Origin: a virus
Length of the DNA: 29,465 nt
Strand: one strand, 5' to 3'
IMG/VR virus record: IMGVR_UViG_3300042934_000760
Span: 1-29,465 of that record
Of this stretch, positions 8,188 through 16,257 are shown in pieces. The position numbers and the translations under genes were made by a program. Position 1 is the first letter of the stretch. Every line of letters starts with the position of its first letter. Below the pieces are notes generated by a model. The model had not been told where the DNA came from. It worked only from the letters and a program-made list of their open reading frames with translations, and did not search any database.

Positions 8188-9033
8188 ATGGACGAGGAAG
8201 AGAACCCCAGTAACTTCAACAACGATGCGAGTATGTTTCGTTGCGTGGCCATGGGTACAGCCGCTGAGAACAAAACCATTGGCAGTCTGATGCTGAAGGT
8301 CACGCCCCACGAGAAGCTCACAATGATGGACGGTGAAAACGCCGACCGTGTAGACACGTTGGAGTACTCGGGCCAGAACAGCGACGGCGAGCAGAAAGCA
8401 GGCACCACGTTCATTGGTCAGACCATCAATGCCCACTGGTTGCCGGAGTCCAACCGACAGACCGCTCCGGACATCCGCAGGAACGAGCGTATCAGCCTCT
8501 GGCAGTTCGCTGGTAACGATAAGTGGTACTGGCGCGACACTGGGTTGGATAAAGACCAACGTCGCTTAGAAACGATTGTGATCGCTGTCAACGCTGACCC
8601 CAGTGGTCCGACCAAAGATGACCTGAGTAACTGCTACTTCTTTGAAATCAGTGCCCACAACAAGACCGCCACCTTCTCGACCTCTAAGGTCAATGGCGAG
8701 TTCTGCACGTTCGACGCACAGTTTGACATGAAGAACGGCAAGGCAGTGGTTCAAGATGATCTGGGCGACAGTTTTCTGCTCGATGCCAAGAACACCAACA
8801 TCCGCATGGTCAATGCCAACGGCACGTTCTCGGAGTTGAACAAGCAAGACATCAACCTGAGTGCTCCACGGGACATCAATGCCACGGCGGCTCAGAACGT
8901 GAACATTCAAGCCGGGCAGAACATCAACATCAAGGCCGGTGTCATGGCCATGATCGATGGTGGTGGTTCGGTACTCACGTTGCAAGCTGGGGGCACTACC
9001 CTTAAAACCCCAACCTTTAAAGGCGGTGCGTAA
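8188..9033 (+). CDS. Baseplate central spike protein
   Basis: 281 residues. The N-terminal half looks like a beta-rich OB-type domain. The C-terminal third is a run of alternating beta segments of the spike-helix type (INLSAPRDINATAAQNVNIQ, then QNINIKAGVMAMIDGGGSVL), as in gp5/gpV/VgrG needles that pierce the outer membrane during tail contraction. The end, TTLKTPTFKGGA, is followed by a one-base overlap with a PAAR tip gene, which is the expected partner at the sharp end of the spike. AAAGG lies seven bases before the ATG. There is no lysozyme domain in it, unlike T4 gp5. The assignment rests on the beta-helix pattern and the PAAR neighbour. Confidence 0.82.
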   Translation: MDEEENPSNFNNDASMFRCVAMGTAAENKTIGSLMLKVTPHEKLTMMDGENADRVDTLEYSGQNSDGEQKAGTTFIGQTINAHWLPESNRQTAPDIRRNERISLWQFAGNDKWYWRDTGLDKDQRRLETIVIAVNADPSGPTKDDLSNCYFFEISAHNKTATFSTSKVNGEFCTFDAQFDMKNGKAVVQDDLGDSFLLDAKNTNIRMVNANGTFSELNKQDINLSAPRDINATAAQNVNIQAGQNINIKAGVMAMIDGGGSVLTLQAGGTTLKTPTFKGGA

Positions 9034-9296
9034 TGGCTCTGGTCTCTTTGGTCGGTATCGATCAAGCCGGTGGTGTGATCAACGGTCCAGGGGCACCTGG
9101 GTGGACGTGGAACGGGGCTCCGATCTCCGTGGTAGGGGATGGGGTGGCTGGACACGGTGCAGGCGCTCACGCAGGCCCTGCAATGGCAACGGGCAGTGCA
9201 TGGATGAGCATCAACGGGATTCCTGTGGTCAGGGCCGGTGATGTCGCCACGTGCACGCATCAGGCGACCGGTTCGTCTCAGATGGACATCGACTAG
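9033..9296 (+). CDS. PAAR-type spike tip protein
   Basis: 87 residues. The sequence reads as a PAAR-repeat tip: Gly/Pro-rich turns, GDGVAGHGAGAHAG with H41 and H46, then SINGIPVVRAGDVATCTH with C74 and H76. Three of these His/Cys residues would bind the structural metal ion at the point of the cone. PAAR proteins sharpen the central spike of contractile tails and type VI secretion needles. The ATG shares one base with the stop of the spike gene, so both are made together. No toxin or cargo extension is present. It stops two bases before a hairpin terminator. Confidence 0.9.
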   Translation: MALVSLVGIDQAGGVINGPGAPGWTWNGAPISVVGDGVAGHGAGAHAGPAMATGSAWMSINGIPVVRAGDVATCTHQATGSSQMDID

Positions 9297-9298
9297 CG

Positions 9299-9336
9299 GC
9301 ATAGAGCGAGGGGCACTGCCCCTCGCTCGTTTATGC
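9299..9336. terminator. Bidirectional hairpin terminator
   Basis: Arms GAGCGAGGGGC (9304-9314) and GCCCCTCGCTC (9318-9328) with an ACT loop, extended by GCATA (9299-9303) and TATGC (9332-9336) after a three-base bulge. It lies between convergent genes and its right side contains the stop codon of the minus-strand gene (9331-9333). Confidence 0.8.
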
Positions 9337-10605
9337 TGTCGGCACAGCAATCGAGATGGACTCGCTGCTCCAGTTAATGAAGTCGCCCCGGTGGTACTTC
9401 ACCGGCCAATCGGAGATGCGTTGTTCGGTCGTGATCAACCGGTCAGCGTTCTCGAACTCATTAAAGGTGCGTTGTTGATGCAGGTTGTTGTCGATGCACA
9501 GCACCCACTTGCCTGCTTCTTCAAACGAGACGTACGACGGCAGCAGACCCAGTTGAGTACGCAGTGGCCACAGAGGACGTTCATCGTAATAGAAGCGACC
9601 CGGCAAGAACGTGTTGGTGGTCTTGCGATGAGTAACCGACAGGTTGTCCGTGTCCAGTTCAATCAGAAACGATTGGCTTAAGGTCATCAGTTCAGTGATG
9701 CACTCGTTGGAGTAGAAGCCTTCGGTGACGTAAAGGTCTCGGTTGATTTCCGTTTCATCGACCTGGTGGAACCGTTCCATGGACGTCATGTTCATCTTGT
9801 ATCGCGACTCCATGTACCGCTCCAGCAACGGGATACGGTTCATCATAATCTTTACAGCCCGAGGACCAATGACCTTCACGTCGCTGCTAAGCAGGTGCAG
9901 GTAACCACCAATGACAACCCCGACCGTCTTGCCAGTGGAATCGAACGGCAGCTTGATCCACGTGGAGTCTTTGAACTTCCCTTCGCTAGACGGGTGGTAC
10001 AGCATGTCCGCGGTGATGGTGTGAGTCTTGAGCTTGCCAATCGCTTCAAAACTGAGCAGTCCCAAGATGGCGCCTTTACTGCGTGCAAAGGTGCTGCCCC
10101 CTTCCTTGATGTACATGCCTTGGCCATCAGCATCGAGACGATGAACCAAACCGTTAACCGTCACCAACGCATGGCCTTGGTTGGTGACGTAATCGGTGTC
10201 CTTGCGAGTCATCCAGATGTCGGTCTTGTCCGAGTCCGGGGCATCGTTCAACGGCGAACCCTGAGGCACACAGAGCGTGGCACTGAAGTCAGCCTGCCAC
10301 ACGTCACGCGCCAGTACGCGTTTCTGCACCACCTTAGCCACGCCGTCAGTGGTCGGCAAGGCCGTGTCGCCCAGCGATGCCAGCCAAGCCTTGACAGTGG
10401 GGTCAGTGGGCAAGCCTACGATCATGGATTGAGCATCGCGCAAGCGCAGGGTGACCTGATTGGGGAGCGCATAGTGGCTTAGGGTCAAGTACGCTTCTTT
10501 ATAGTCGCTGAGCAGCTTCTTTACCGTGTACGAGGAGAGGTCGACTTCTTCGTAGGCGCTGCCGAGGGCTCTTGACTTGAGCAGCCCTGCTTTTAATTTG
10601 TACAT
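9331..10605 (-). CDS. Unknown phage protein, possibly virion-associated
   Basis: 424 residues, unrecognised. It starts MYKLKAGLLKSRALGSAYEE; no signal peptide or membrane segment. The fold looks alpha/beta with many aromatic residues and a central part (about 200-290) rich in beta segments. GGGAGAGA precedes the ATG. It is a single gene on the minus strand between the spike/PAAR pair and the tail fibres, and shares a divergent upstream region with the first fibre. Its position among tail genes suggests a structural or assembly role, which is inference only. Confidence 0.8.
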   Translation of the reverse strand: MYKLKAGLLKSRALGSAYEEVDLSSYTVKKLLSDYKEAYLTLSHYALPNQVTLRLRDAQSMIVGLPTDPTVKAWLASLGDTALPTTDGVAKVVQKRVLARDVWQADFSATLCVPQGSPLNDAPDSDKTDIWMTRKDTDYVTNQGHALVTVNGLVHRLDADGQGMYIKEGGSTFARSKGAILGLLSFEAIGKLKTHTITADMLYHPSSEGKFKDSTWIKLPFDSTGKTVGVVIGGYLHLLSSDVKVIGPRAVKIMMNRIPLLERYMESRYKMNMTSMERFHQVDETEINRDLYVTEGFYSNECITELMTLSQSFLIELDTDNLSVTHRKTTNTFLPGRFYYDERPLWPLRTQLGLLPSYVSFEEAGKWVLCIDNNLHQQRTFNEFENADRLITTEQRISDWPVKYHRGDFINWSSESISIAVPTA

Positions 10606-10750
10606 TTATCGGTCTCTCCCAATAATGGTATGTTACTTGTTTAATAACCATATATTAAACAGCGAGCTTTTTAAAACTGATTCTAGATTCTGGGTGCATC
10701 GAGTCGGCTAAATCGCTACGAGAAGGTGAAACCGTAACGGAGAGTAATTC
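10606..10750. promoter_or_regulatory. Divergent AT-rich promoter region of the tail fibre block
   Basis: 145 bases between divergent genes, the longest gap before 29 kb. It holds AT-rich stretches (AACCATATATTAAACAG around 10650 and TTTTTAAAACTG around 10670) and the ribosome site GGAGAG for the fibre gene. It likely contains promoters in both directions and a leader of some 60-80 bases for the fibre. I cannot fix exact promoter elements. Confidence 0.45.
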
Positions 10751-13126
10751 ATGAGTACTGTAATTCCAATCTACCCTTTCGATCCGGATGGTGACGCGGT
10801 TACGAACTTGGTGCACGAACAGCAGCCCTTGGAATCCAATGGAGTCTTTGACTACTTCTACGTGATGCCTCGGTCTGGTCCGTTCTACGCCGGTAGCGTA
10901 AAGCTCAAGCTGTTCCCAGGCGGCATTGACCTGATCGAAGGTAAAGACTACAACTTCGGCCACCACTTCATGGATGCATCGCATACCATTGGGCAGGCCA
11001 TTTACGGCTCCATCACGTTCTATGACCATACGCTCAAGGGCATCTTGGACATGGAGTACCAGACCCTCGGTGGTGTCTGGATGCTGGATGAGGCCACGAT
11101 CCTTGAGATCCTCGCCAACGAGATCCGCAACCCACGCATCACCAGCTGGGAAACCATCGTCGAACTGCCGGAACGTTTCCCGGTTGTCAACCACAAGTTC
11201 GACATCGAAGACTTTGTCGGCATGTCCGATGTCACCGAGAAATTGGAAGGCATCGAAGAAGCCATCAAAGCGATGGGTAACGGCGCCATTGACGAGCACG
11301 TCAACAACAAGGCGAACCCACACGAGGTGACTAAGACCCAAGTCGGTCTCGGGCTGGTGGACAACTACCCAACGGCGTCGATCGTGGAAGCCCAAGCGGG
11401 TACGGCCAACAACCGCTTTATGACCGCGCTGCGGGTACGTCAGGCGATCGAGGCCATCGCAACGACTGCGCTGAACACTCACTTGGCTGATCTGAACAAT
11501 CCCCACCAAGTGACCAAAGCGCAAGTGGGTCTGGGCCTGGTGCAGAACCTGCAACTGCCTACTCAGGCTGAAGCAGAAGCAGCGTCTTCAAACGCGCGTT
11601 ACATGACGCCGCTCAGAACCCGCGAAGCGGTCATGGCCATTGTCGGCAATGACTACGTCGCGCACGCTGCCAACCTGAACAACCCTCACCAAGTCAACAA
11701 AGGTCACGTAGGTTTGGGCTCTGTCCAGAACTACCCGTTGGCTTCGCAGGCTGAGGCTGAAGCCGGTACCAGTAACCAGCTGTACATGACCCCGCTGCTG
11801 ACTCGCTACATTATTACCGCCATGGTGGGTACAAAGGTCGACGGTCACATCGCCGACAAGAACAACCCGCACATGACCACCGCTGCTCAGATTGGCTTGG
11901 GGTTGGTGCAGAACTTTGGCGTGGCTTCTGAAGCCGAGGCTCGAGACGCTACCGTCGACAACAAGTACATGACGCCCCTCAAAGTGCGTCAGGCAATCAA
12001 CGAGCTGGTCGGTGATGCAGCCATCGGTGAACACGTTACCAACTTCAGCAACCCTCACCAGGTGACGGCGGCTCAGGTCGGTGCTCCATCGCTGGCGGCT
12101 TACAACCAAGCCATGGCTGGCAAACTGGGGACGGGTGAAACTGCTGCCAACTCCAACCAGTTGTTCGGCATGAACCAGACCGCGCTGCAAGCGTGGATTG
12201 CTGCCATGACCGTGGCCAACGCCACGAACGTAGGTGGCTTGTCTGTTCCGGCCTTGACTGCGCAGATCCTGACGGGTAAAGCGGCTGACTCCAACAAGCT
12301 CGACGGCAAGACGTACGCTGACATCTACGCAGCGATCACGTCCAACATCGCGGGCAGTTCGATTCAGTACACCATCCCTGAGATGCCATTGGTGATCGAT
12401 GGGGCTAACGGTGAAGTCCAACCGCCTCGTAACTGGGTGCAGTTCGGTATCATCAAACAGCCGACGTCTTCGACCATCTGTGATTTCCAGCTGATGCTGA
12501 CCGGTGGCCGTAACGACGAATCGTTGGACGATGAACTGCAATGCAACGCGATCCTGACGGTTTCGGCTAACGCTGAAGTACCAGACGGGGGTGTGCTGAG
12601 CATTAACGTCAAGCACGCTGAACTGAAGTACCTGAACGCCGTAGCAAGTCCGATCAAGGTCGGCTATCGCTCCAGCGGTACCGGTGCCAATGCCATCCTC
12701 GAACTGTGGGTGGAAGCTGCTGCCTCGCGGACTTCGATCATCGTCACCGAGCTGTCGTACAACCGCTTCACGTTGGCACCGATCACCGTTCCTGAACTGC
12801 TGAGCGAAGTCACGACAGTCCGTCCGACGGGCTTGGTGGACGCTGATGTGATCAGTGACGGTCGGGCTGAAGCCACGGCATTGAACAACGCGCTGAACGC
12901 TTTCATTGCTCGCCGGGATAACCCGCACCAGGTAACGAAAGCTCAAGTGGGTCTGGCCCTTACGCCGAACTACGCAGCCGCAACAGACGCTGTGGCAGCG
13001 GCAGGGACTTCGACCAATACCGTGATCAACCCCAAGCAGGTGTCCGACCGTATCAACGTTATCACCGATGCTATTTTGGTGAGCATGACGTCGACGCTGA
13101 ACGACTGCCTCGCGGACTTCGCTTAA
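10751..13126 (+). CDS. Tail fibre protein 1 (repeat-containing)
   Basis: 791 residues. The N-terminal domain (1-180) starts IPIYPFDPDGDAVTNLV and shares a clear pattern with the second fibre gene (YPFD, GPFY, DY, TG, MEYQ..GG), so it is probably the attachment domain. From about residue 189 come four consecutive units of 61-62 residues, each opening NPHQVTKAQVGLGLVQN and continuing with ...YMTPL..R..I..., followed by a fifth partial opening and, near the end (about 723), a sixth. This repeat type is typical of trimeric phage tail fibre and side-tail-fibre shafts. Between lies a beta-rich region (about 535-690) that may be a receptor-binding or carbohydrate-binding domain. A terminator follows directly. 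The protein binds host receptors at the virion tail. Confidence 0.92.
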   Translation: MSTVIPIYPFDPDGDAVTNLVHEQQPLESNGVFDYFYVMPRSGPFYAGSVKLKLFPGGIDLIEGKDYNFGHHFMDASHTIGQAIYGSITFYDHTLKGILDMEYQTLGGVWMLDEATILEILANEIRNPRITSWETIVELPERFPVVNHKFDIEDFVGMSDVTEKLEGIEEAIKAMGNGAIDEHVNNKANPHEVTKTQVGLGLVDNYPTASIVEAQAGTANNRFMTALRVRQAIEAIATTALNTHLADLNNPHQVTKAQVGLGLVQNLQLPTQAEAEAASSNARYMTPLRTREAVMAIVGNDYVAHAANLNNPHQVNKGHVGLGSVQNYPLASQAEAEAGTSNQLYMTPLLTRYIITAMVGTKVDGHIADKNNPHMTTAAQIGLGLVQNFGVASEAEARDATVDNKYMTPLKVRQAINELVGDAAIGEHVTNFSNPHQVTAAQVGAPSLAAYNQAMAGKLGTGETAANSNQLFGMNQTALQAWIAAMTVANATNVGGLSVPALTAQILTGKAADSNKLDGKTYADIYAAITSNIAGSSIQYTIPEMPLVIDGANGEVQPPRNWVQFGIIKQPTSSTICDFQLMLTGGRNDESLDDELQCNAILTVSANAEVPDGGVLSINVKHAELKYLNAVASPIKVGYRSSGTGANAILELWVEAAASRTSIIVTELSYNRFTLAPITVPELLSEVTTVRPTGLVDADVISDGRAEATALNNALNAFIARRDNPHQVTKAQVGLALTPNYAAATDAVAAAGTSTNTVINPKQVSDRINVITDAILVSMTSTLNDCLADFA
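11315..12084 (+). repeat. Tail fibre 61-residue repeats, fibre 1
   Basis: In-frame protein repeats: the NPH openings fall at 11315, 11498, 11681, 11864 and 12050, that is spacings of 183, 183, 183 and 186 bases. An isolated further copy opens near 12919. The DNA has diverged, so the periodicity is conserved at protein level. Confidence 0.9.
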
Positions 13127-13135
13127 GTGATCTAG

Positions 13136-13175
13136 GGCTCACTGCATGTAACAGTGCAGTGAGCCTTTGTTTTTG
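13136..13175 (+). terminator. Rho-independent terminator after tail fibre 1
   Basis: Arms GGCTCACTGCA (13136-13146) and TGCAGTGAGCC (13155-13165), 11 base pairs with an 8-base loop, followed by TTTGTTTTTG. This is the most classical intrinsic terminator in the window and separates the two fibre genes. Confidence 0.9.
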
Positions 13176-13198
13176 ACAGCTCAATACGGAGTCACCTA

Positions 13199-14647
13199 AT
13201 GAGCAGCCGACCCTTAATTGCCAAGTACCCGTTCGATAAGACGGGCACCTCGCTGACTAACAAAGTCGTGGGTGAGGTTCTGGAGATCAACTCGGCGCGG
13301 GAACGCGCATTTGTCCCTCTGGCCGGACCCTTTTACACCGACAGCATGGTCATCTACAACAACGACACGGGCAAACCGCTGGTGCCGGTGGATGACTACA
13401 TTCTTTGCCAACCGTTTCAACAAGCCTCGCTGCGTACCGGTAAGGACGTGGAGTGTGTGGTCTGGATCAAGCTGAACGCACCGATCACAGTCCGCATGGA
13501 ATACCAAGTGGTCGGTGGTGAGTACTCCTGGAACATCCAGGCGTTGGTCGACATGATCAACGAGATCGACCTTGACGGCCGCCCTGTGGCTTGGGGGTCG
13601 ATCATCGGCAAGCCTACGGCGTACCCGCCTGCACCGCACATCCACGACATCGGGGATTCGTACGGTTGGGAATACGTGGTGTTCCAGCTCGAAGGGATTC
13701 GTAACGCCATCCTCGTGGGTGACGAAGCGTCTCACGACGAACTGCGCCAACAGATGAAGGCGATGCACGACGAGTTGGAAGCGCTGATCAAGCTGACTGA
13801 CAACAAGATCGAAGATCACCTCAAGGACATGGCCAACCCTCACCAGACCACCAAAGTGCAAGTAGGCTTAGGGCTGGTGGAGAACTTCCCAATTGCCAGT
13901 GCTGCTGAAGCCTTGGCAGGGACAGTGACCAACCGTTACATGACCCCTGCATTGACCACTTCGTTGATCAACCGCATCACGGACGAGAAGCTCAACGCTC
14001 ACGTCAATGATAAGAACAACCCACACCAGGTGACGAAAGCACAGGTTGGGTTGGGTTCGGTACTGAACTACGGCGTGGCCTCGGTTGCAGAAGGTCAGGC
14101 TGGTGTGGCTAACGACAAGTACATGACTCCGGCTGTGACCAAAGCGGCCATCATGACCTTCGTCGGCGATGCGTTCAACGCTCACGTAGCGAACATGAAC
14201 AACCCGCACAACACTACCAAGGCACAGGTCGGTCTGAGCCTCGTTCAGAACTTCGATGTGGCCACCACGGCGGAAGCACAAGCCGGTGTTGCAACGAACA
14301 AGTACATGACGCCTCAGTTGACCAAGGCTGCGATCACGCAAGCGGTGGGCACCGGGCTTCAACAGCACTTGGGCGACTACAACAACCCGCACCGTACCAC
14401 GGCTGCTCAAGTGGGTCTGGGGAACATCCCGAACGCGATCACTCGCGGTCGTTCGGTGAACTCCGATGGTCAGTTGCTGACCGCAGGCTCCATGTTCGAT
14501 CACTTGAACTCCGGTGACCACGACGGTCGTTACATCCTGATCGCCAACGTGGCGCAACAGGGTTCGATCTACGTGACCGGCAGTAAAGCGTACGTGGCAG
14601 TCGATGGCGGATGGCGTCAATTCTGGCCTGCGACTTGGAATGGCTAA
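13199..14647 (+). CDS. Tail fibre protein 2 (paralogue of fibre 1)
   Basis: 482 residues. The N-terminal domain (1-170) is a diverged copy of that in fibre 1 (KYPFDKTGTSLTNKV, GPFYTDS, MEYQVVGGEYS). Four 61-residue units follow, opening NPHQTTKVQVGLG, NPHQVTKAQVGLG, NPHNTTKAQVGLS and NPHRTTAAQVGLG. The end (SKAYVAVDGGWRQFWPATWNG) resembles the tip found in many prophage and phage fibre proteins. GGAG lies eight bases before the ATG. No terminator is visible after it; the JmjC-like gene starts 42 bases downstream, so this fibre may be co-transcribed with the first half of the radical SAM region. It is probably a host-contact fibre. Confidence 0.92.
   Translation: MSSRPLIAKYPFDKTGTSLTNKVVGEVLEINSARERAFVPLAGPFYTDSMVIYNNDTGKPLVPVDDYILCQPFQQASLRTGKDVECVVWIKLNAPITVRMEYQVVGGEYSWNIQALVDMINEIDLDGRPVAWGSIIGKPTAYPPAPHIHDIGDSYGWEYVVFQLEGIRNAILVGDEASHDELRQQMKAMHDELEALIKLTDNKIEDHLKDMANPHQTTKVQVGLGLVENFPIASAAEALAGTVTNRYMTPALTTSLINRITDEKLNAHVNDKNNPHQVTKAQVGLGSVLNYGVASVAEGQAGVANDKYMTPAVTKAAIMTFVGDAFNAHVANMNNPHNTTKAQVGLSLVQNFDVATTAEAQAGVATNKYMTPQLTKAAITQAVGTGLQQHLGDYNNPHRTTAAQVGLGNIPNAITRGRSVNSDGQLLTAGSMFDHLNSGDHDGRYILIANVAQQGSIYVTGSKAYVAVDGGWRQFWPATWNG
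13835..14423 (+). repeat. Tail fibre 61-residue repeats, fibre 2
   Basis: NPH openings at 13835, 14018, 14201 and 14384, an exact 183-base period. The same unit occurs in fibre 1, so the genes share a modular shaft that could recombine. Confidence 0.9.
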
Positions 14648-14689
14648 ACCCTAGCAATTTTATAGTCAAATCTAATTGTGGGGTGTGAG

Positions 14690-15199
14690 ATGCAACGCAG
14701 GTTAACGGAGTTTGTCTTCAACGGTATCAATAAACAGCTACTGATGGTGGATGAGTTCCTCTCGCACCCTTACCCGTACAGTCAAGGCTTAGTCAAGATT
14801 GTGCGGGACAATGGCACCTTCGATGCCATGAGCATCATGGACACCATTGAACACAACGACAAGCCTATCAAAATTGAAGGGTATGAAAAGATGAACGCGG
14901 TGTTCCATGAGGAATGTCGTCGGTTGGCAGCTCACTTCGACCACCACGGTCCGGTGACCTGCCACCTGTTCATCTCTCCTGAAGATTCCTCCAGTTTCCC
15001 GATGCACACTGACTTGGACGACGTGGTCGTTCACATGGTCAAAGGGCAGAAAACCTTCGAGTTCCCCACCGGTTCATTGAAACTGTGTGAGGGTCAATCC
15101 ATTTATATTCCCAAGGGCACGCCGCACCGCGCAATCAATACCCATGATTCGTTGATGCTCAGCTTTGGCCTTGAGTTATTCCACGTCGAGAAACTGTAA
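14690..15199 (+). CDS. JmjC/cupin-like Fe(II) oxygenase candidate
   Basis: 169 residues with a double-stranded beta-helix pattern. The iron-site motif is HTD (H106, D108) followed by H146 in IYIPKGTPHRAIN, with KGQKTFEF between; this matches cupin-8/JmjC-type 2-oxoglutarate dioxygenases, a family that often hydroxylates protein side chains. The N-terminus is short and has no membrane segment. I chose the ATG at 14690, preceded by GTGGGGTGTGAG, over a GTG at 14678. Its stop overlaps the start of the first radical SAM gene (TAATG), so both are likely made together, and it comes right after a tail fibre gene. Function is probable as an iron enzyme; the substrate is unknown, and a non-enzymatic cupin cannot be ruled out. 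Confidence 0.72.
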   Translation: MQRRLTEFVFNGINKQLLMVDEFLSHPYPYSQGLVKIVRDNGTFDAMSIMDTIEHNDKPIKIEGYEKMNAVFHEECRRLAAHFDHHGPVTCHLFISPEDSSSFPMHTDLDDVVVHMVKGQKTFEFPTGSLKLCEGQSIYIPKGTPHRAINTHDSLMLSFGLELFHVEKL

Positions 15200-16254
15200 T
15201 GGATGCATCTGCTAACCAGAAGACGATCTACGTCAAGACCACGGGAACGTGCAACCTCAATTGCTCTCACTGTTTCACGAACGGCCGTTCTGGCGACAAG
15301 ACCCAGTTCTGCCCAGATACCGTGGGGGACTGGGTTGCTGACTTTATGTCGCGTTACCCGACCGAGACTCGCTACCACATGGAGTTTCACGGCGGGGAGC
15401 CTTTCCTGGTACCTGTAGCCAAGATGAAGCAGTTCGCTGATCGTTTCTGGGACAACCTGAACGTATCGTTCTGCGCCAACAGTAACCTGACGTTCAAACT
15501 GACGGATGAGATCATCTCGTTCATCAAGGAATACTTCGGGTCGCACATTGGGACCAGTTGGGACCAGCACATCCGCTGGGCCAACCAAAAGCAATACGAC
15601 CTGTGGCGCAGCAACTTGGATGTCCTCAAGAGCCACGGGATCAGCATCGGTTTGAAAGTGTCGGTGAGCAAGAGCCTGATCGAAAGCTCAGTGGACTGGT
15701 TCATTGACGAGATGGAGAGCTTTGGTGTTGAAGAGGTGTCCCTTGAACGTTTGACGGTCGATGGAAATGCTGAGATCAACATGGACATCTTCCCGGACAA
15801 CGTGGCGCAGGATGCGTGGTACTTGGCGCTGTACAACCGCTACCATGAACGCAAGCCTAACGTCTCGATCCGCCAGATGGACGTGCTCAAGACCAAGATC
15901 TCCACTGGGATTGTCAAGATCGACACCAACTGCCGCAACTGCGAGCAGAACCTGGTGACGATCAACTCCAATGGCACACTGTCAGGTTGCCCTAACGCAG
16001 CCACTCAGAAACACCACGCCAAGCTGGAACAAGGGGTGGATGCGTTTCTGGTCTCTGAAGGCCGACTGGATCAGATCGCCACAGAGTTGACATGGCACGA
16101 CAACTGTCTTGCTTGCGATGTATTTGATTTATGCGGCGGGGATTGCCACCGGCTGCCTTGGCAGAACGGGCGCTGTGGGGGATTGAAGAACACCCTGCGC
16201 GTGCTGTCTGGTCGAGGAGCCCCTGCTGCTTCCAACTTGATCTTCAAGGGGTAA
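15199..16254 (+). CDS. Radical SAM/SPASM enzyme 1 (rSAM-1)
   Basis: 351 residues. The [4Fe-4S]/SAM motif CNLNCSHC (C18, C22, C25; CX3CX2C) is followed by HGGEP, the SAM-binding GGE motif, and a half-barrel pattern. The C-terminal third has the cysteine set of a SPASM domain: CRNC, then INSNGTLSGCPNA, then CLACDVFDLCGGDCHR and a last C in NGRCGG. Such enzymes, including anaerobic sulfatase-maturing enzymes and RiPP maturases, use a 5'-deoxyadenosyl radical to modify peptides or proteins. It overlaps the JmjC-like gene by one base and is followed three bases later by the Cys/His-tailed protein, the most attractive substrate candidate. A non-peptide substrate remains possible. Confidence 0.93.
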   Translation: MDASANQKTIYVKTTGTCNLNCSHCFTNGRSGDKTQFCPDTVGDWVADFMSRYPTETRYHMEFHGGEPFLVPVAKMKQFADRFWDNLNVSFCANSNLTFKLTDEIISFIKEYFGSHIGTSWDQHIRWANQKQYDLWRSNLDVLKSHGISIGLKVSVSKSLIESSVDWFIDEMESFGVEEVSLERLTVDGNAEINMDIFPDNVAQDAWYLALYNRYHERKPNVSIRQMDVLKTKISTGIVKIDTNCRNCEQNLVTINSNGTLSGCPNAATQKHHAKLEQGVDAFLVSEGRLDQIATELTWHDNCLACDVFDLCGGDCHRLPWQNGRCGGLKNTLRVLSGRGAPAASNLIFKG

Positions 16255-16257
16255 GAC

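Noticed and set aside
8125-8559. 145-codon N-terminal extension of the Rad50-like frame
   Set aside because: It lies antisense to the spike gene, has no ribosome site, and Rad50-type proteins begin shortly before the MTAMFITKLVLHKC segment, where AAAGG is present.
11588-12946. Long minus-strand open frame (452 codons) opposite tail fibre 1
   Set aside because: It mirrors the codon bias and repeats of the fibre gene, has no ribosome site and shows no domain; similar shadows lie opposite fibre 2 (13868-14620) and the 2835-4196 gene.
11315-14423. CRISPR-like or tandem DNA repeat
   Set aside because: The 183-base period is in frame, diverged in DNA and explained by fibre shaft repeats in protein.
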